A DNA stretch of 64,000 bases from Clostridium magnum DSM 2767. GTDB lineage: Bacteria; Bacillota; Clostridia; Clostridiales; Clostridiaceae. This document shows, one piece after another, positions 54,447-64,000 of the stretch. The notes under the pieces are model-generated. The model had not been told where the DNA came from, did no database searches, and saw only the letters and a program-made list of their open reading frames with translations. The first letter of the stretch is position 1. Every line of letters starts with the position of its first letter. The translations under genes were made by a program, and so were the position numbers. The stretch spans positions 868,001 to 932,000 of the forward strand of contig NZ_LWAE01000001.1 of NCBI RefSeq assembly GCF_001623875.1. The letters are read 5' to 3'.

Positions 54447-56240
54447 ATGGTTGAAAATATAAAAAAACCTATGATGTATTATGCTGTTTCAGTATTCATA
54501 GGATGTCTTTCCGCCTTTATGTTATATCAGAATCTAATAATAGGTGCAGTTATTGCTGCATCTTTTTTTACTATTTTCTTTTTTACAATAGACAGGAACT
54601 TTTTTATTATAAATATCATTTTCTTTTTAATGGGTATCTTTAGCTTTATGATGTACTTTAACCTAAAGGTTCCAAATCATATAGAAGTTAGAGTAGATGA
54701 TAAGAAAGGATACTATTACCAAGGAAATTATAAAGGTAGAAAGCTTATGCTGAGTGGAAAAATAAAGGATATTAAAGAAGGGGAAAAATTAGATGTATAT
54801 GGAAAATTCGAAAGTAACAAGGATTACCCTAGAGGGATTATAGGTAAATATGATATAGAAAAATACGTCAGGGGCAAAAATGACTTTATTTATTATTTGT
54901 ACGATGTAAAGAGAAATATATATGTGCAATTTAAAGAAATTCTAGGTGAAGAAAAATCAGCAATTATAATGGCGTTGTGTTATGGTGACACAGAATACCT
55001 TTCTATGAGTCAGAAAAGCAAATTTCAACAACTAGGAGTAGTTCATGCTGTTAGTGTATCTGGATTTCATATGGCGATTATCTACAAAGTATTAGAAGGA
55101 TTAATAGGATTAAAGCTTTCTATTTTAGTCTGCTTTATTTATATACTCTTTACTGGAATTCAAGCATCCACTGTAAGAGCATTTATAATGATATTTATAT
55201 TTAAGTTTTCAAAATTAGTATTTAAAAATTATGATAGCATGTCTTCTCTAAGCTTTTCAGCATTAATTTTACTGTTAATAAAGCCTTACTATATAATGGA
55301 TATTGGATTTATGCTTTCATTTCTAGCTACAATTGGCATACTTTTATATTATAAAAAAATATTGAGATTTTTATATAAGTTACCTGAAATCCTTGGAGAA
55401 AGTTTAAGTATAACTTTAAGCTCTCAAATATTCTCTATGCCTTATATTGCATTTACTATACAGAGTTTTAGTGGAGGGTTTATAATAGGAAATGTACTTC
55501 TGCTTCCTATGTATTCAGTTTTAGTGATATTAGGAAATATAGCGCTTCTATGCTGTTCTATAAAACCAGTATTTCAATTTTTGAATTTTGGGATAAATTT
55601 TATACTGACCGCTGTTGAGGGAGCAAACTATTTGATTTTAAAAGTATGTCCTGCTGTTACTCTTTTAGGATATTTAGATGGCATAGCTTTTATTTTGATA
55701 TATATGAGTTTTGTATTTTACAGGCACGGATATAAAAAGTTCAAATACTTACCTGTTTTTGTTTTGCTTACGATGGTATGCTCAAGTTATAGCTTTGTTC
55801 CACAGGTTTACTATACCAAGTTTCTGAATGGAGAAGCTGTTATTATAAAGTATAAGATGGATAGTACCATGATATGCAATTATGATCAATCTTCAGCAAA
55901 GAAGGTAATAAGTATTAAAGAGGAAATGGGTGTGAATAAAATTATTACTAATCCTCAAAATAGCTCCTTAATTAAACTTAATAGCGGTTTATGTGTGCAG
56001 GTGATTCCTTATTATAAAAATAAATCTATAAACCTAGCCTTTCTAGATAGAGATACAAAGCTAATATTTATTAATAGTGATGTGAAAAAGGACGATATAG
56101 CAGCCTTTAATGCTGACAGTATAACGAAACTTCCTGCTAGGGATATGTCAAATAATTCATTTAAAAATACAGATTATACTAGCGAAAATAAGTATAATTT
56201 ATATGTTATAATGTTTAACAGGGTATTTAATATGTACTAG
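54447..56240 (+). CDS. comEC: ComEC/Rec2-type DNA uptake channel, lacking the C-terminal metallo-beta-lactamase domain
   Basis: 597 residues from ATG 54447, with GGGGGAGG about 11 bases upstream. Multiple membrane helices, an N-terminal soluble loop (DKKGYYYQGNYKGRKLML) and the competence domain signature GVVHAVSVSGFHMAIIYKVL, then FTGIQASTVRAFIMIFIFKF. After the last helix the C-terminus is about 150 residues with no HxHxDH. In Bacillus ComEC the extra C-terminal domain is a putative nuclease; it is missing here, not merely frameshifted. Confidence 0.85.
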   Translation: MVENIKKPMMYYAVSVFIGCLSAFMLYQNLIIGAVIAASFFTIFFFTIDRNFFIINIIFFLMGIFSFMMYFNLKVPNHIEVRVDDKKGYYYQGNYKGRKLMLSGKIKDIKEGEKLDVYGKFESNKDYPRGIIGKYDIEKYVRGKNDFIYYLYDVKRNIYVQFKEILGEEKSAIIMALCYGDTEYLSMSQKSKFQQLGVVHAVSVSGFHMAIIYKVLEGLIGLKLSILVCFIYILFTGIQASTVRAFIMIFIFKFSKLVFKNYDSMSSLSFSALILLLIKPYYIMDIGFMLSFLATIGILLYYKKILRFLYKLPEILGESLSITLSSQIFSMPYIAFTIQSFSGGFIIGNVLLLPMYSVLVILGNIALLCCSIKPVFQFLNFGINFILTAVEGANYLILKVCPAVTLLGYLDGIAFILIYMSFVFYRHGYKKFKYLPVFVLLTMVCSSYSFVPQVYYTKFLNGEAVIIKYKMDSTMICNYDQSSAKKVISIKEEMGVNKIITNPQNSSLIKLNSGLCVQVIPYYKNKSINLAFLDRDTKLIFINSDVKKDDIAAFNADSITKLPARDMSNNSFKNTDYTSENKYNLYVIMFNRVFNMY

Positions 56241-56272
56241 TAAATAGATAGTTAGTTTTGAGGTGCTTAAAA

Positions 56273-57313
56273 ATGATAGATATATTTACTTTGAAGGAAA
56301 ATGTTAAGAAAGGTTCTATAGAAAATTGTTATGTTTTTTGTGGTAGTGATGAACAGCTTATTAAAGAAGGGGTTTACTCTATAGTAAATAAACTTCTAGA
56401 TAAGAACTTTATGGAGCTAAATTATGTTAAGTTTGATGGAAATTCATTAGATAGCTTTGATCCTGTAGTTAACGCTTGTCAAACTTTACCATTTATGAGC
56501 GATAAGAAAGTTGTATTAATATATAGAGCATCTTTTATTCAAGATGAAAAAGGCGATAGTAAACTTTCGGCAGATAAATCTTTTAAAGAGGTTAGTGAAT
56601 ATATAAAGAATGTACCATCACATTGTGTTCTAATTCTTTATGATGTATTTAAAGGTAAGAGGGATAAACCTGGTAAAAGAATATATGCGATGGATAAAAA
56701 AGTATGTGTAATTAAAGCAGATAAAATAAAAGGTCAGCAACTGGAAGGCAAAGTAAAAAGCTTTTTTGAAATTAGAGGTAAAAAAATAGAAAGAATAGAG
56801 TTAAAAGTTTTTTGTAGCTTAATGGAAGATAACAATTTAAGTGTAATTGAAAATGAAGTGGAAAAACTTTGCTGTTATGTTGATGATAGAGAAATAACTA
56901 AAGATGATATTAAAACATTATTCCTAAAGAGCAATGATGATGATATATTTGATTTAGTAAATCCTATATCACAGAAGAAGGCAAGAGAAGCTCTGGGGGT
57001 CTTAAATGAGCTTATATATAAAGGTGAAAAAATACCTCACATACTAAATATGATTGAGAGACAATTTAATTTATTGTTTAGAGTAAAGGTTAGTTTAGAA
57101 AATAGAAAAGGCAAACAAGATATCATGAAGGAATTGAATATTAGATCTGAATATGCCTGTGATATGCTCATAAGTCAAAGCAAGAAATTCACTATAAGGC
57201 AACTTCGACGGGCTATAGAACTTTGTTTAAATACAGAGCAAAAAATAAAAAGCTCATCTGTAAATGAAAAAACAGAAATGGAACTTTTAATAATAAGTGC
57301 TATTGCGGGATAA
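56273..57313 (+). CDS. holA: DNA polymerase III subunit delta
   Basis: 346 residues; start at MIDIFTLKENVKKGSIEN after GAGGTG. AAA+-like clamp-loader fold: ENCYVFCGSDEQLIKEGVYS, VLIYRASFIQDEKGD, and C-terminal GEKIPHILNMIERQFNLLFR. It opens the beta clamp. Its position after comEC and before rpsT is standard in Firmicutes. Confidence 0.92.
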   Translation: MIDIFTLKENVKKGSIENCYVFCGSDEQLIKEGVYSIVNKLLDKNFMELNYVKFDGNSLDSFDPVVNACQTLPFMSDKKVVLIYRASFIQDEKGDSKLSADKSFKEVSEYIKNVPSHCVLILYDVFKGKRDKPGKRIYAMDKKVCVIKADKIKGQQLEGKVKSFFEIRGKKIERIELKVFCSLMEDNNLSVIENEVEKLCCYVDDREITKDDIKTLFLKSNDDDIFDLVNPISQKKAREALGVLNELIYKGEKIPHILNMIERQFNLLFRVKVSLENRKGKQDIMKELNIRSEYACDMLISQSKKFTIRQLRRAIELCLNTEQKIKSSSVNEKTEMELLIISAIAG

Positions 57314-57364
57314 ATGAAAACTGGAGGCATAAGAGCAGATGGTCATCAAATAAATAAACAAAAA

Positions 57365-57400
57365 AATAAATAACCGGTTGAAAAAACCGGTTTATTTATT
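57365..57400. terminator. Bidirectional terminator (holA / rpsT)
   Basis: AATAACCGGTT-GAAAA-AACCGGTTTATT type hairpin flanked by A-rich and T-rich arms; serves both convergent genes. Confidence 0.85.
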
Positions 57401-57665
57401 AAGCAGTTAAGCCGTTTAACTTTGCAGCTAATCTTGACTTGTTTCTTGCTGCCTTGTTTTTATGTATTATTCCTTTTGATGCAGCCATATCTAGTGCTTT
57501 AACAGCAGCTACAAAAGTAGTTTTAGCTTCTTCAGCGTTTCCGCCTTCCACAGCAACTAAGAATTTCTTTACAGCAGTTTTCAATGCTGATTTGATCATT
57601 CTGTTCTTAAGAGTCTTAGTTTCAGTAACTTTGATTCTCTTCTGAGCTGATTTAATATTTGCCAT
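57399..57665 (-). CDS. rpsT: Ribosomal protein bS20
   Basis: 88 residues: [36 protein letters not shown] and [20 protein letters not shown] are diagnostic. It binds 16S rRNA in the 30S body. GGGGGTGA is upstream. Convergent with holA, as in related genomes. Confidence 0.97.
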   Translation of the reverse strand: MANIKSAQKRIKVTETKTLKNRMIKSALKTAVKKFLVAVEGGNAEEAKTTFVAAVKALDMAASKGIIHKNKAARNKSRLAAKLNGLTA

Positions 57666-57888
57666 AATTTCACCCCCTTATATTTTTATAGGGTCTCAAC
57701 AGCTTTGGGGAAAATTTGCTAGTGAGTCTCGTTTATTCAACAAATGATATTATAGCATTAAACAACACTACCTTCAAGTGTTTTTTTTTGTCAATAGGTA
57801 AAAAGGAATAGGTCACAGAAATAAGGAGAACCTAATACTAAAAATTGAGGTATTTTAGACAAGGATAAATGTTGGAAGGAGTGAAGTT

Positions 57889-58860
57889 ATGTTTAGTATT
57901 AGAACAGATTTAGCTGTAGAAGCAAAAGAGATATATCAAAAACAGAATAATGAAATACCGGGAGTAGAAGTTCAAGAAAATGTTGAAGGAGATATAAAGA
58001 TAACTTATGTAAAAGTAATAAATGACGTTGGAGAAAGGATGATGGGAAAACCAAAGGGTACATATGTGACTATAGATATGCCTAGATTTACTCATTATGA
58101 TGGAGAGACTATGGATGATCTAAGTAGAGTTCTTGGTAAAACTCTTTCCACTATGATAAAAATTGATGACAGCATGACAGCCTTAGTAGTAGGTCTTGGG
58201 AATTGGAATGTAACTCCAGATGCATTGGGGCCTAAGGTTGTTTCGAAAATTATGGTAACAAGACATTTAAAGCAATTAATACCAGATCAAATTGATGAGG
58301 GAATTAGACCAGTATGTGCCATAGCACCAGGAGTCTTAGGACTTACAGGCATGGAAACAGGAGAAATTATAAAGGGTGTTGTAGAAAGAGTAAAACCAAA
58401 CTTAATAGTATGTATAGATGCTTTAGCATCTAGAAAAATGGAAAGAGTAAATTCAACTATACAAATTGGTAATACAGGTATATCTCCAGGTTCTGGAGTA
58501 GGGAATAAGAGAATGGAAATAAGCGAGAAAACCTTAGGAATACCTGTGATAGCTATAGGAGTACCAACAGTTGTTGATGCAGCAACTATGGCTAATGATA
58601 CTATTGATATGGTTTTAGATGAAATGATAGAGCAATCCCAAAAGGGTGGAGAGTTTTATAATATGTTAAAATCAATAGATAAAAATGAAAAACAAAGAAT
58701 GATTCAGGATATTTTGAATCCATATGTAGGAAATCTTATGGTGACTCCAAAGGAAGTGGATGTAGTAATAGATTCTGTTTCTAAAGTAATTGCAAATGGA
58801 ATAAATATAGCTCTTCAGCCAGCTTTGGATATAGAGGATATAAATAAATTTTTGAATTAA
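57889..58860 (+). CDS. gpr: Germination protease (SASP-specific)
   Basis: 323 residues, GGAAGGAG upstream. The N-terminal propeptide (MFSIRTDLAVEAKEIYQKQN) is followed by TYVTIDMP, the segment where autoprocessing occurs in the family, and VVGLGNWNVTPDALGPKVV and CIDALASRKMERVNSTIQ (catalytic Asp region). It degrades alpha/beta and gamma small acid-soluble proteins in the germinating spore. spoIIP follows. Confidence 0.96.
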   Translation: MFSIRTDLAVEAKEIYQKQNNEIPGVEVQENVEGDIKITYVKVINDVGERMMGKPKGTYVTIDMPRFTHYDGETMDDLSRVLGKTLSTMIKIDDSMTALVVGLGNWNVTPDALGPKVVSKIMVTRHLKQLIPDQIDEGIRPVCAIAPGVLGLTGMETGEIIKGVVERVKPNLIVCIDALASRKMERVNSTIQIGNTGISPGSGVGNKRMEISEKTLGIPVIAIGVPTVVDAATMANDTIDMVLDEMIEQSQKGGEFYNMLKSIDKNEKQRMIQDILNPYVGNLMVTPKEVDVVIDSVSKVIANGINIALQPALDIEDINKFLN

Positions 58861-58882
58861 ATTCATAGTAATAGAATAGATT

Positions 58883-58980
58883 CCCCTCACATATAAATTT
58901 ATTATACCAGAACTATGCAGAAGATAGATTTACATGAGAGGGGGGAAGCTGCTTTGAGATTTTTCATGGCGGTGAAGTAA
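58883..58980 (+). promoter_or_regulatory. Hairpin and possible short leader peptide upstream of spoIIP
   Basis: A 19-base imperfect hairpin (CCCCTC...GAGGGG, arms at 58883 and 58938) is followed by GGGGGG and a TTG-started 8-codon frame whose TAA lies directly before the spoIIP TTG. The hairpin covers the G-rich site and could mask it. It may also act as a gpr terminator. Confidence 0.35.
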
Positions 58981-60060
58981 TTGAGTTACAAAAAGATAAA
59001 TAAGAAAAAAGACTTTAAACTAAAGGCATTTATTTTAATGCTAAGTGCACTACTGATTATTATTTTACCATGTGCAGCGAGAGCTAACACTACTAGTAGT
59101 AATATTAAAAGAAACATGGTCTATGTTGAGATTTTAAACTATGCTATGCCTGTAGTTAAGGCCACAGCTTTTAATGAGGATGATATGGCGGAAAATGGAT
59201 TCTCCATTGGTCAGACTGCATTACAAATGATTGGACTTAATTTAAATAGTCCTCTATCAGTACTTAGCAGAGAGGTAGCTTTCATTGGATTAAATGATAC
59301 AAGTTCAAAAGATAAACCAAATGTAGACTTTAATCAGTTTAAACTTGATGATAAGCAAGTATCAAGAGAGGTTAATAATTCTGGGCAAAATTCTAATGAT
59401 AATTTGGATTTAGAAAATAAAGTGGTAAATTTATATGATCCAAAATTAAAAAAGGCTATAAACGCTAATAAGCCTGAAGTCTTAATATACCACACCCACA
59501 CTACAGAAAGTTACAAACCAGGTAATGCAATAAGTTCAGATAATACACAAAATGTTGTTGCCGTAGGTGATGTGTTAGTAAATGAACTTCAATCAAATTA
59601 TGGAATATCTGCAATAAATGATAAAACTGTACACGATTTAGAGGCCTATACTCAAAGTTATGCTAGATCCGCAGTAACATTAGATAAGTACTTAAAACAA
59701 TATGGTGATTTTAAATTAATAATAGACTTGCATAGAGATTCAGTTGAGGATAAGAAGGCGATTACTACGAAAATGAATGGAGAAAATGTAGCTAAAATAT
59801 CCTTAGTTATGGCTAGAAAAAATCCACACTTTGATAAAAATATGGCTCTTGCAAATAAGTTTATTCAGACCTCTGATAAGTTATTCCCTGGTTTATGTAG
59901 GGGAGTGATATACTATAATTATGGTACAAGGTATTTTAATCAAGATAAGAGCAATAATGCTATATTAATAGAAGTAGGTGCAGACATTAATACAACAGAC
60001 GAATCAAAGGCGTCAGCAAAATATATTGCTAGAATTATAGCTGAATGTTTAAATAGATAG
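58981..60060 (+). CDS. spoIIP: Sporulation protein SpoIIP (peptidoglycan amidase/endopeptidase)
   Basis: 359 residues, TTG start with GGCGGTGAAG upstream. One membrane anchor (LKAFILMLSALLIIILPCAA). Catalytic domain: VLIYHTHTTESYKPGNAISS (Zn His), KLIIDLHRDSV and IEVGADINTTDESKASAKYI. It works with SpoIID and SpoIIM to degrade peptidoglycan during engulfment. Adjacent to gpr as in Bacillus and Clostridium. Confidence 0.93.
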   Translation: MSYKKINKKKDFKLKAFILMLSALLIIILPCAARANTTSSNIKRNMVYVEILNYAMPVVKATAFNEDDMAENGFSIGQTALQMIGLNLNSPLSVLSREVAFIGLNDTSSKDKPNVDFNQFKLDDKQVSREVNNSGQNSNDNLDLENKVVNLYDPKLKKAINANKPEVLIYHTHTTESYKPGNAISSDNTQNVVAVGDVLVNELQSNYGISAINDKTVHDLEAYTQSYARSAVTLDKYLKQYGDFKLIIDLHRDSVEDKKAITTKMNGENVAKISLVMARKNPHFDKNMALANKFIQTSDKLFPGLCRGVIYYNYGTRYFNQDKSNNAILIEVGADINTTDESKASAKYIARIIAECLNR

Positions 60061-60074
60061 TTGTAGTATTTTAA

Positions 60075-60118
60075 CCTAAGAACTAGATAGGGCGAAGGCT
60101 TATCTAATTCTTAGGTTT
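60075..60118 (+). terminator. Terminator of spoIIP
   Basis: CCTAAGAACTAGATA/TATCTAATTCTTAGG, one mismatch, followed by TTTAGTTTT. The rest of the 60119-60356 gap is AT-rich with no visible gene. Confidence 0.8.
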
Positions 60119-60356
60119 AGTTTTATTTCTAAGTATTTGCCAGCTAGTTTGTACTTGGGTATCTTAAAAAAATAATTGATCAATCTGTTAGTATATTTTT
60201 GAGATGTATTAACAAAAGTTAATAAAGATTACATAAATTTGAATAAATAGTGTAAAAAGAGTACATCCTTAAATAATAGGATAATTGAAATTTTGATATG
60301 AGGAGAGATATATTTTAATTTCAGTTTCTAATTTATGCTTAGGGGTGTTTTTTATT

Positions 60357-60722
60357 TTGAGGAAGAAAGGAATTATATTAGTTATAATAATATGTTTTAC
60401 AATAGTCACATATGGTTTTGTAAATATAAGCAATAGTCTACCAAAGTTTATAAAGGATAGATCGTCGCTTAAAATAAATTATACATTATCTCCTTTTGAT
60501 TTTAGAATGGATCTTCATGGATATTCTTTTTATGTAAATAAAAAGGTAGTGGAAAATATGAAAAGTAGCTCTGAAAGACTATTGGTAAATATCGAAGATG
60601 GGTTTCAAAAGAGTACCTCTAAAATTATGAATAAGACTTCTAACTTTATAAATAATACAACAAATGTATTTAAAAACTTAGAAGATAAGATAGGTAATAA
60701 AATACAGAATAAAGTTAAGTGA
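60357..60722 (+). CDS. Small membrane-anchored protein, unknown
   Basis: About 121 residues. Best start is TTG 60357, with AGGGGTG 9-14 bases upstream; a GTG at 60345 touches that site. One N-terminal membrane helix (GIILVIIICFTIVTYGFVNI), then a soluble domain with FDFRMDLHGYSFYVNKKVVE and a Lys/Asn-rich C-terminus with possible coiled coil. It lies between spoIIP and lepA; a sporulation or envelope role is speculation. I do not recognise the family. Confidence 0.65.
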   Translation: MRKKGIILVIIICFTIVTYGFVNISNSLPKFIKDRSSLKINYTLSPFDFRMDLHGYSFYVNKKVVENMKSSSERLLVNIEDGFQKSTSKIMNKTSNFINNTTNVFKNLEDKIGNKIQNKVK

Positions 60723-60751
60723 GAGCCTAGTGTAATTTAGGTACAATATAC

Positions 60752-60780
60752 TTTTCACTATAGTACTCTTGTGTTATAAT
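60752..60780 (+). promoter_or_regulatory. Promoter of lepA-hemW
   Basis: TTTTCA, 17-base spacer, perfect TATAAT. A hairpin AAAAGATTTGCA/TGCAAGTCTTTT follows about 34 bases later in the leader. Confidence 0.65.
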
Positions 60781-60877
60781 CTACTATGACTACTTATAGT
60801 ATTTAGGGTATACAAAAGATTTGCAACAATCTGCAAGTCTTTTAAATTGTGAATTAGTAATGGAGGTTAAAAGCAGT

Positions 60878-62686
60878 ATGCAGAGCGAAAGACAAAAATA
60901 TATAAGAAATTTTTCAATAGTTGCTCATATAGATCATGGTAAGTCAACCCTTGCAGATAGATTAATACAAAAAACAGGTACCCTTACTGAGAGAGAAATG
61001 GAAGAACAGGTACTTGATAATATGGAGCTTGAAAAAGAAAGAGGAATAACAATAAAGTCACAGGCCGTAAGACTTGTTTATAAAAGACCAAACGGTGAAG
61101 AGTACATTTTAAATCTTATAGACACCCCAGGACATGTAGATTTTAATTATGAGGTTTCTAGAAGTTTAGCAGCTTGTGAAGGAGCTATATTAGTAGTAGA
61201 TGCTACTCAAGGGATACAGGCTCAGACTTTAGCTAATTGTTATTTAGCATTAGATCATGATTTGGAAGTGGTTCCAGTAATAAATAAAATAGATTTACCT
61301 AGTGCAAGACCAGAGGAAGTAAAACAAGAAATAGAGGATATAATAGGCATAGAAGCTCATGATGCACCTTTAGTTTCAGCTAAAACAGGAATTAATATAG
61401 AAGATGTGCTAGAGGCAGTGGTAGAAAAGGTTCCAGCACCAGCTGGTGATGAGGAAGCACCGCTAAGAGCTCTTATTTTTGATTCGTATTACGACACTTA
61501 TAGGGGCGTTGTGTCTCATATAAGAGTTAAAGAGGGTAATATAAAACCTGGAACTGAAATAAGGTTAATGGCATCAAATAAAGTATACGAAGTTACAGAG
61601 ACGGGGATATTTGTACCGACATACTTAGCGGTTCCAGAATTAAAGGCTGGAGATGTTGGATACTTTACAGCTTCAATAAAAAATGTTAGAGATGCTCGTG
61701 TTGGAGATACGGTAACAGAAGCTAAGAGGCCTGCAGGTGAAGCGCTAGAAGGATATAGACCAGCAGTTCCAATGGTGTTCAGTGGTATCTATCCGGTAGA
61801 TGGAGCTAAATATAATGAATTAAAAGAAGCTCTTGAAAAACTTCAAGTAAATGATGCAGCACTATCTTTTGAGCCAGAAACGTCTATAGCTCTAGGCTTT
61901 GGATTTAGATGTGGATTTTTAGGACTTTTACACATGGATGTAATACAGGAGAGAATAGAAAGAGAATTTAACCTAGATATTATAACTACAGCTCCATCCG
62001 TTATATATAAAATAGGAAAAACTGATGGTACTGTTATAGAACTTACAAATCCAACTAATCTTCCTGATACTACAGAAATAAAGTATATGCAAGAGCCAAT
62101 TGTAAATGCATCTATAATAACTCCCTCTGATTATGTTGGCCCAGTTATGGATTTAGCACAAAATAGACGTGGAATATTTAAAGATATGCAATATATAGAT
62201 ACAACCAGAGTAAGTTTGAATTATCAAATTCCATTGAATGAAATAATATATGACTTTTTTGATGCCTTAAAATCAAGATCTAGAGGATATGCTTCCCTAG
62301 ATTATGAACTATCAGGGTATAGCGAAGCAAAACTCGTGAAGCTTGATATACTTTTAAATGCAGATATAGTGGATGCTTTATCTATGATAGTTCCGGATGA
62401 AAGGGCATATGCGAGAGGAAGAGCTATAGCGGAGAAATTAAAGGAAATTATCCCAAGACAAATGTTTGAAATACCTATTCAAGCTGCTGTTGGCGGAAAA
62501 GTTATAGCAAGAGAAACTGTTAAAGCTATGAGAAAAGATGTATTAGCAAAATGTTATGGTGGAGATATATCAAGAAAGAGAAAGCTTCTTGAAAAACAAA
62601 AAGAAGGAAAGAAGAGAATGAGACAGGTTGGAAGTGTAGAAGTTCCACAGGAAGCATTTATGGCAATTTTAAAAACAGAGGAATAG
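60878..62686 (+). CDS. lepA: Elongation factor 4
   Basis: 602 residues; ATG 60878 has GGAGG 9-13 bases upstream. GTPase motifs [33 protein letters not shown] and [11 protein letters not shown], then domain II and the LepA-specific C-terminal domain ([39 protein letters not shown]). It acts on stalled or misassembled ribosomes. hemW follows after 22 bases. Confidence 0.97.
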   Translation: MQSERQKYIRNFSIVAHIDHGKSTLADRLIQKTGTLTEREMEEQVLDNMELEKERGITIKSQAVRLVYKRPNGEEYILNLIDTPGHVDFNYEVSRSLAACEGAILVVDATQGIQAQTLANCYLALDHDLEVVPVINKIDLPSARPEEVKQEIEDIIGIEAHDAPLVSAKTGINIEDVLEAVVEKVPAPAGDEEAPLRALIFDSYYDTYRGVVSHIRVKEGNIKPGTEIRLMASNKVYEVTETGIFVPTYLAVPELKAGDVGYFTASIKNVRDARVGDTVTEAKRPAGEALEGYRPAVPMVFSGIYPVDGAKYNELKEALEKLQVNDAALSFEPETSIALGFGFRCGFLGLLHMDVIQERIEREFNLDIITTAPSVIYKIGKTDGTVIELTNPTNLPDTTEIKYMQEPIVNASIITPSDYVGPVMDLAQNRRGIFKDMQYIDTTRVSLNYQIPLNEIIYDFFDALKSRSRGYASLDYELSGYSEAKLVKLDILLNADIVDALSMIVPDERAYARGRAIAEKLKEIIPRQMFEIPIQAAVGGKVIARETVKAMRKDVLAKCYGGDISRKRKLLEKQKEGKKRMRQVGSVEVPQEAFMAILKTEE

Positions 62687-62708
62687 AGAAAGAAGAGGGT
62701 GTGTCTTC

Positions 62709-63863
62709 ATGAATTCAGAGAAATTAGGTTGTAAAGAAATAAATGAAGTAGCATTATATATACACATTCCTTTCTGTAAACAAAAGTGTCTATATTGTGA
62801 TTTCCCATCTTTTAGTGGAAAAGAAAAGCTTATGTTAGAGTATTCACAAGCACTAGCAAAAGACATTAATAGTATCGGTGAAAGAAACATAAAGACTATA
62901 TTCATAGGTGGGGGAACTCCCACCTATTTATCGTTAGAAGCATGGAATAATATAAAAAATTCTATTGATAAATTAGATAAGACACTAAATTTAGAGTTTA
63001 CAGTGGAGGGGAATCCAGGGACTTTTACTGAGGAAAAGCTCAAATTTTTAAAGACAATGGGAGTTAACAGATTGAGTATCGGTCTCCAGGCTTGGCAGAA
63101 TTCTATGTTAAAAAAACTTGGTAGGGTACATACTGTTGAGGAATTTATAGAGAGTTATAGACTGGCAAGAAATATTGGATTTAACAATATAAATGTGGAT
63201 TTAATGTTTGGACTTCCTGATCAAAGTTACGACAACTGGAAAGAAACTTTAGAACAGATTGTGGAAATGGAGCCTGAGCATATATCTTGCTATAGTCTTA
63301 TAATAGAAGAAAATACACACTTTTGTAAAATGTATGATGAGGAAAAGTTTAAGCTTCCAGAAGAGGAAGTAGAAAGAAAAATGTATAGGTTTGCAGTGGA
63401 TTTTCTTAAGTCAAACGGATATCATCAATATGAAATATCTAATTTTTCTAAAAAAAATAAAGAATGTAATCATAATTTAATTTATTGGAATTTAGAGGAA
63501 TATGTTGGCTGTGGCTCAGCATCTCATTCATATGTTGATGGTGTGAGGTATAGAAAAGCCGAAAATATAGAAGAATATATTGCAGGGGTTAACTTAGGAG
63601 CTAATCTACAACTAGATGTTCATGAAAACTCTGTAAAAGAGGATATGGAAGAGTTTATGTTTATGGGATTGAGAAAGATAGCAGGTATTTCCATTGATGA
63701 ATTTTATAAGAGATTTAATGTAGAAATATATTCTATATATGGAGATGTTATAAGAAAACATGTATGTGATGGACTGTTAGTTGAAAATAAGGGTAATCTG
63801 TTTTTAAGTGACAGAGGAATAGAAGTTTCTAATGTTGTAATGAGTGATTTCTTATTAGATTGA
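62709..63863 (+). CDS. hemW: Radical SAM heme chaperone HemW
   Basis: 384 residues, GAGGGTGT upstream. YIHIPFCKQKCLYCDFPSFS holds the CxxxCxxC cluster motif plus the F-C/S-like follow-on of HemW (here Phe-Pro-Ser). IGGGTPTYLS, EGNPGTF and GLQAWQNSMLKKLGRVHT are typical, as is the C-terminal HemN_C domain (EFMFMGLRKIAGISIDEF). It is homologous to coproporphyrinogen dehydrogenase but lacks that activity in studied cases. lepA-hemW(-hrcA) is a classic order. Confidence 0.93.
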   Translation: MNSEKLGCKEINEVALYIHIPFCKQKCLYCDFPSFSGKEKLMLEYSQALAKDINSIGERNIKTIFIGGGTPTYLSLEAWNNIKNSIDKLDKTLNLEFTVEGNPGTFTEEKLKFLKTMGVNRLSIGLQAWQNSMLKKLGRVHTVEEFIESYRLARNIGFNNINVDLMFGLPDQSYDNWKETLEQIVEMEPEHISCYSLIIEENTHFCKMYDEEKFKLPEEEVERKMYRFAVDFLKSNGYHQYEISNFSKKNKECNHNLIYWNLEEYVGCGSASHSYVDGVRYRKAENIEEYIAGVNLGANLQLDVHENSVKEDMEEFMFMGLRKIAGISIDEFYKRFNVEIYSIYGDVIRKHVCDGLLVENKGNLFLSDRGIEVSNVVMSDFLLD

Positions 63864-64000
63864 GATATATTATTAATTTTAATCGAATGAAAAAAATCCG
63901 TGAAAGTAGATTTTATAAGGGTTTGCAAGGATGGAGGAGTATTAATCAATTGATATTATGAGATATTTAAAGAAAAATGGAGAAAATATAGTAAATATCA
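63864..64000. other. Intergenic end of the window
   Basis: AT-rich. GGAGGAG near 63933 may serve a gene beginning near 63957 (ATGAGATATTTAAAG), but only about 14 codons are present and the spacing is long, so no gene is called. Confidence 0.3.

Noticed and set aside
63957-64000. Start of hrcA after hemW
   Set aside because: The first 14 codons do not resemble HrcA and the ribosome binding site is too far away.

Overview
The window is AT-rich DNA in the style of a spore-forming, strictly anaerobic Clostridium (sensu stricto). Codons are dominated by AGA, ATA and TTA, ribosome binding sites are strong GGAGG types, and GTG and TTG starts are common. Sporulation genes (spoIVFB, spoIIP, gpr) sit beside an [FeFe]-hydrogenase operon. 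No species is asserted.

Layout. 1-2000: the end of a chemotaxis receptor, then a decayed phage-like patch (a DUF5659-like small ORF and a broken adenine methyltransferase). 2000-5800: a solitary HFCD-type flavoprotein, tRNA-Leu(CAA), and an NifU-like scaffold/GGGtGRT gene pair behind an unusual inverted-repeat leader. 5850-10100: polA, coaE, a lytic transglycosylase and tRNA-Leu(GAG). 10300-13600: a small unknown gene, a lipoprotein with Gly-Thr repeats, an amidohydrolase, and a six-copy repeat protein resembling gamma-type spore proteins. 14000-19200: a five-gene operon (NuoE-, NuoF- and NuoG-like subunits, a polyferredoxin, HydA) with the composition of an electron-bifurcating hydrogenase, facing a convergent sigma-54 activator gene.

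21000-45300 carries the conserved Firmicutes shape/division/sporulation/ribosome block: maf, radC, mreBCD, PBP2, minCDE, rodA, mgsA, an M23 protein and spoIVFB. An IS4-type element with an exact 8-bp target duplication follows, then a TIGR03960-type radical SAM gene, DUF2344, rng, rplU-prp-rpmA, obgE, yhbY, nadD and yqeK. 45400-64000 carries ridA, an RluA-type pseudouridine synthase, a D-Ala-D-Ala carboxypeptidase, comEA, a short region of foreign look (coiled-coil gene, NiaP-like transporter), a P-type ATPase homologue with damaged catalytic motifs, comEC, holA, rpsT, gpr, spoIIP, lepA and hemW.

The most unusual signal is a family of four dispersed intergenic elements (29986-30118, 31866-31978, 36914-37087, 51500-51679). 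They share short conserved blocks, notably a GAACGAATCC-type linker and a CATCGGATAAA end. Their stems keep pairing while the stem sequences differ completely, which points to selection on a folded RNA or single-stranded DNA. They lie in both orientations relative to their neighbours, so a mobile or stand-alone RNA is more likely than an ordinary leader. Other points of interest are the degenerate P-type ATPase upstream of comEC and the 36-residue-repeat protein.

Coordinates of genes are firm; those of short sites were counted by eye and may be off by a few bases.
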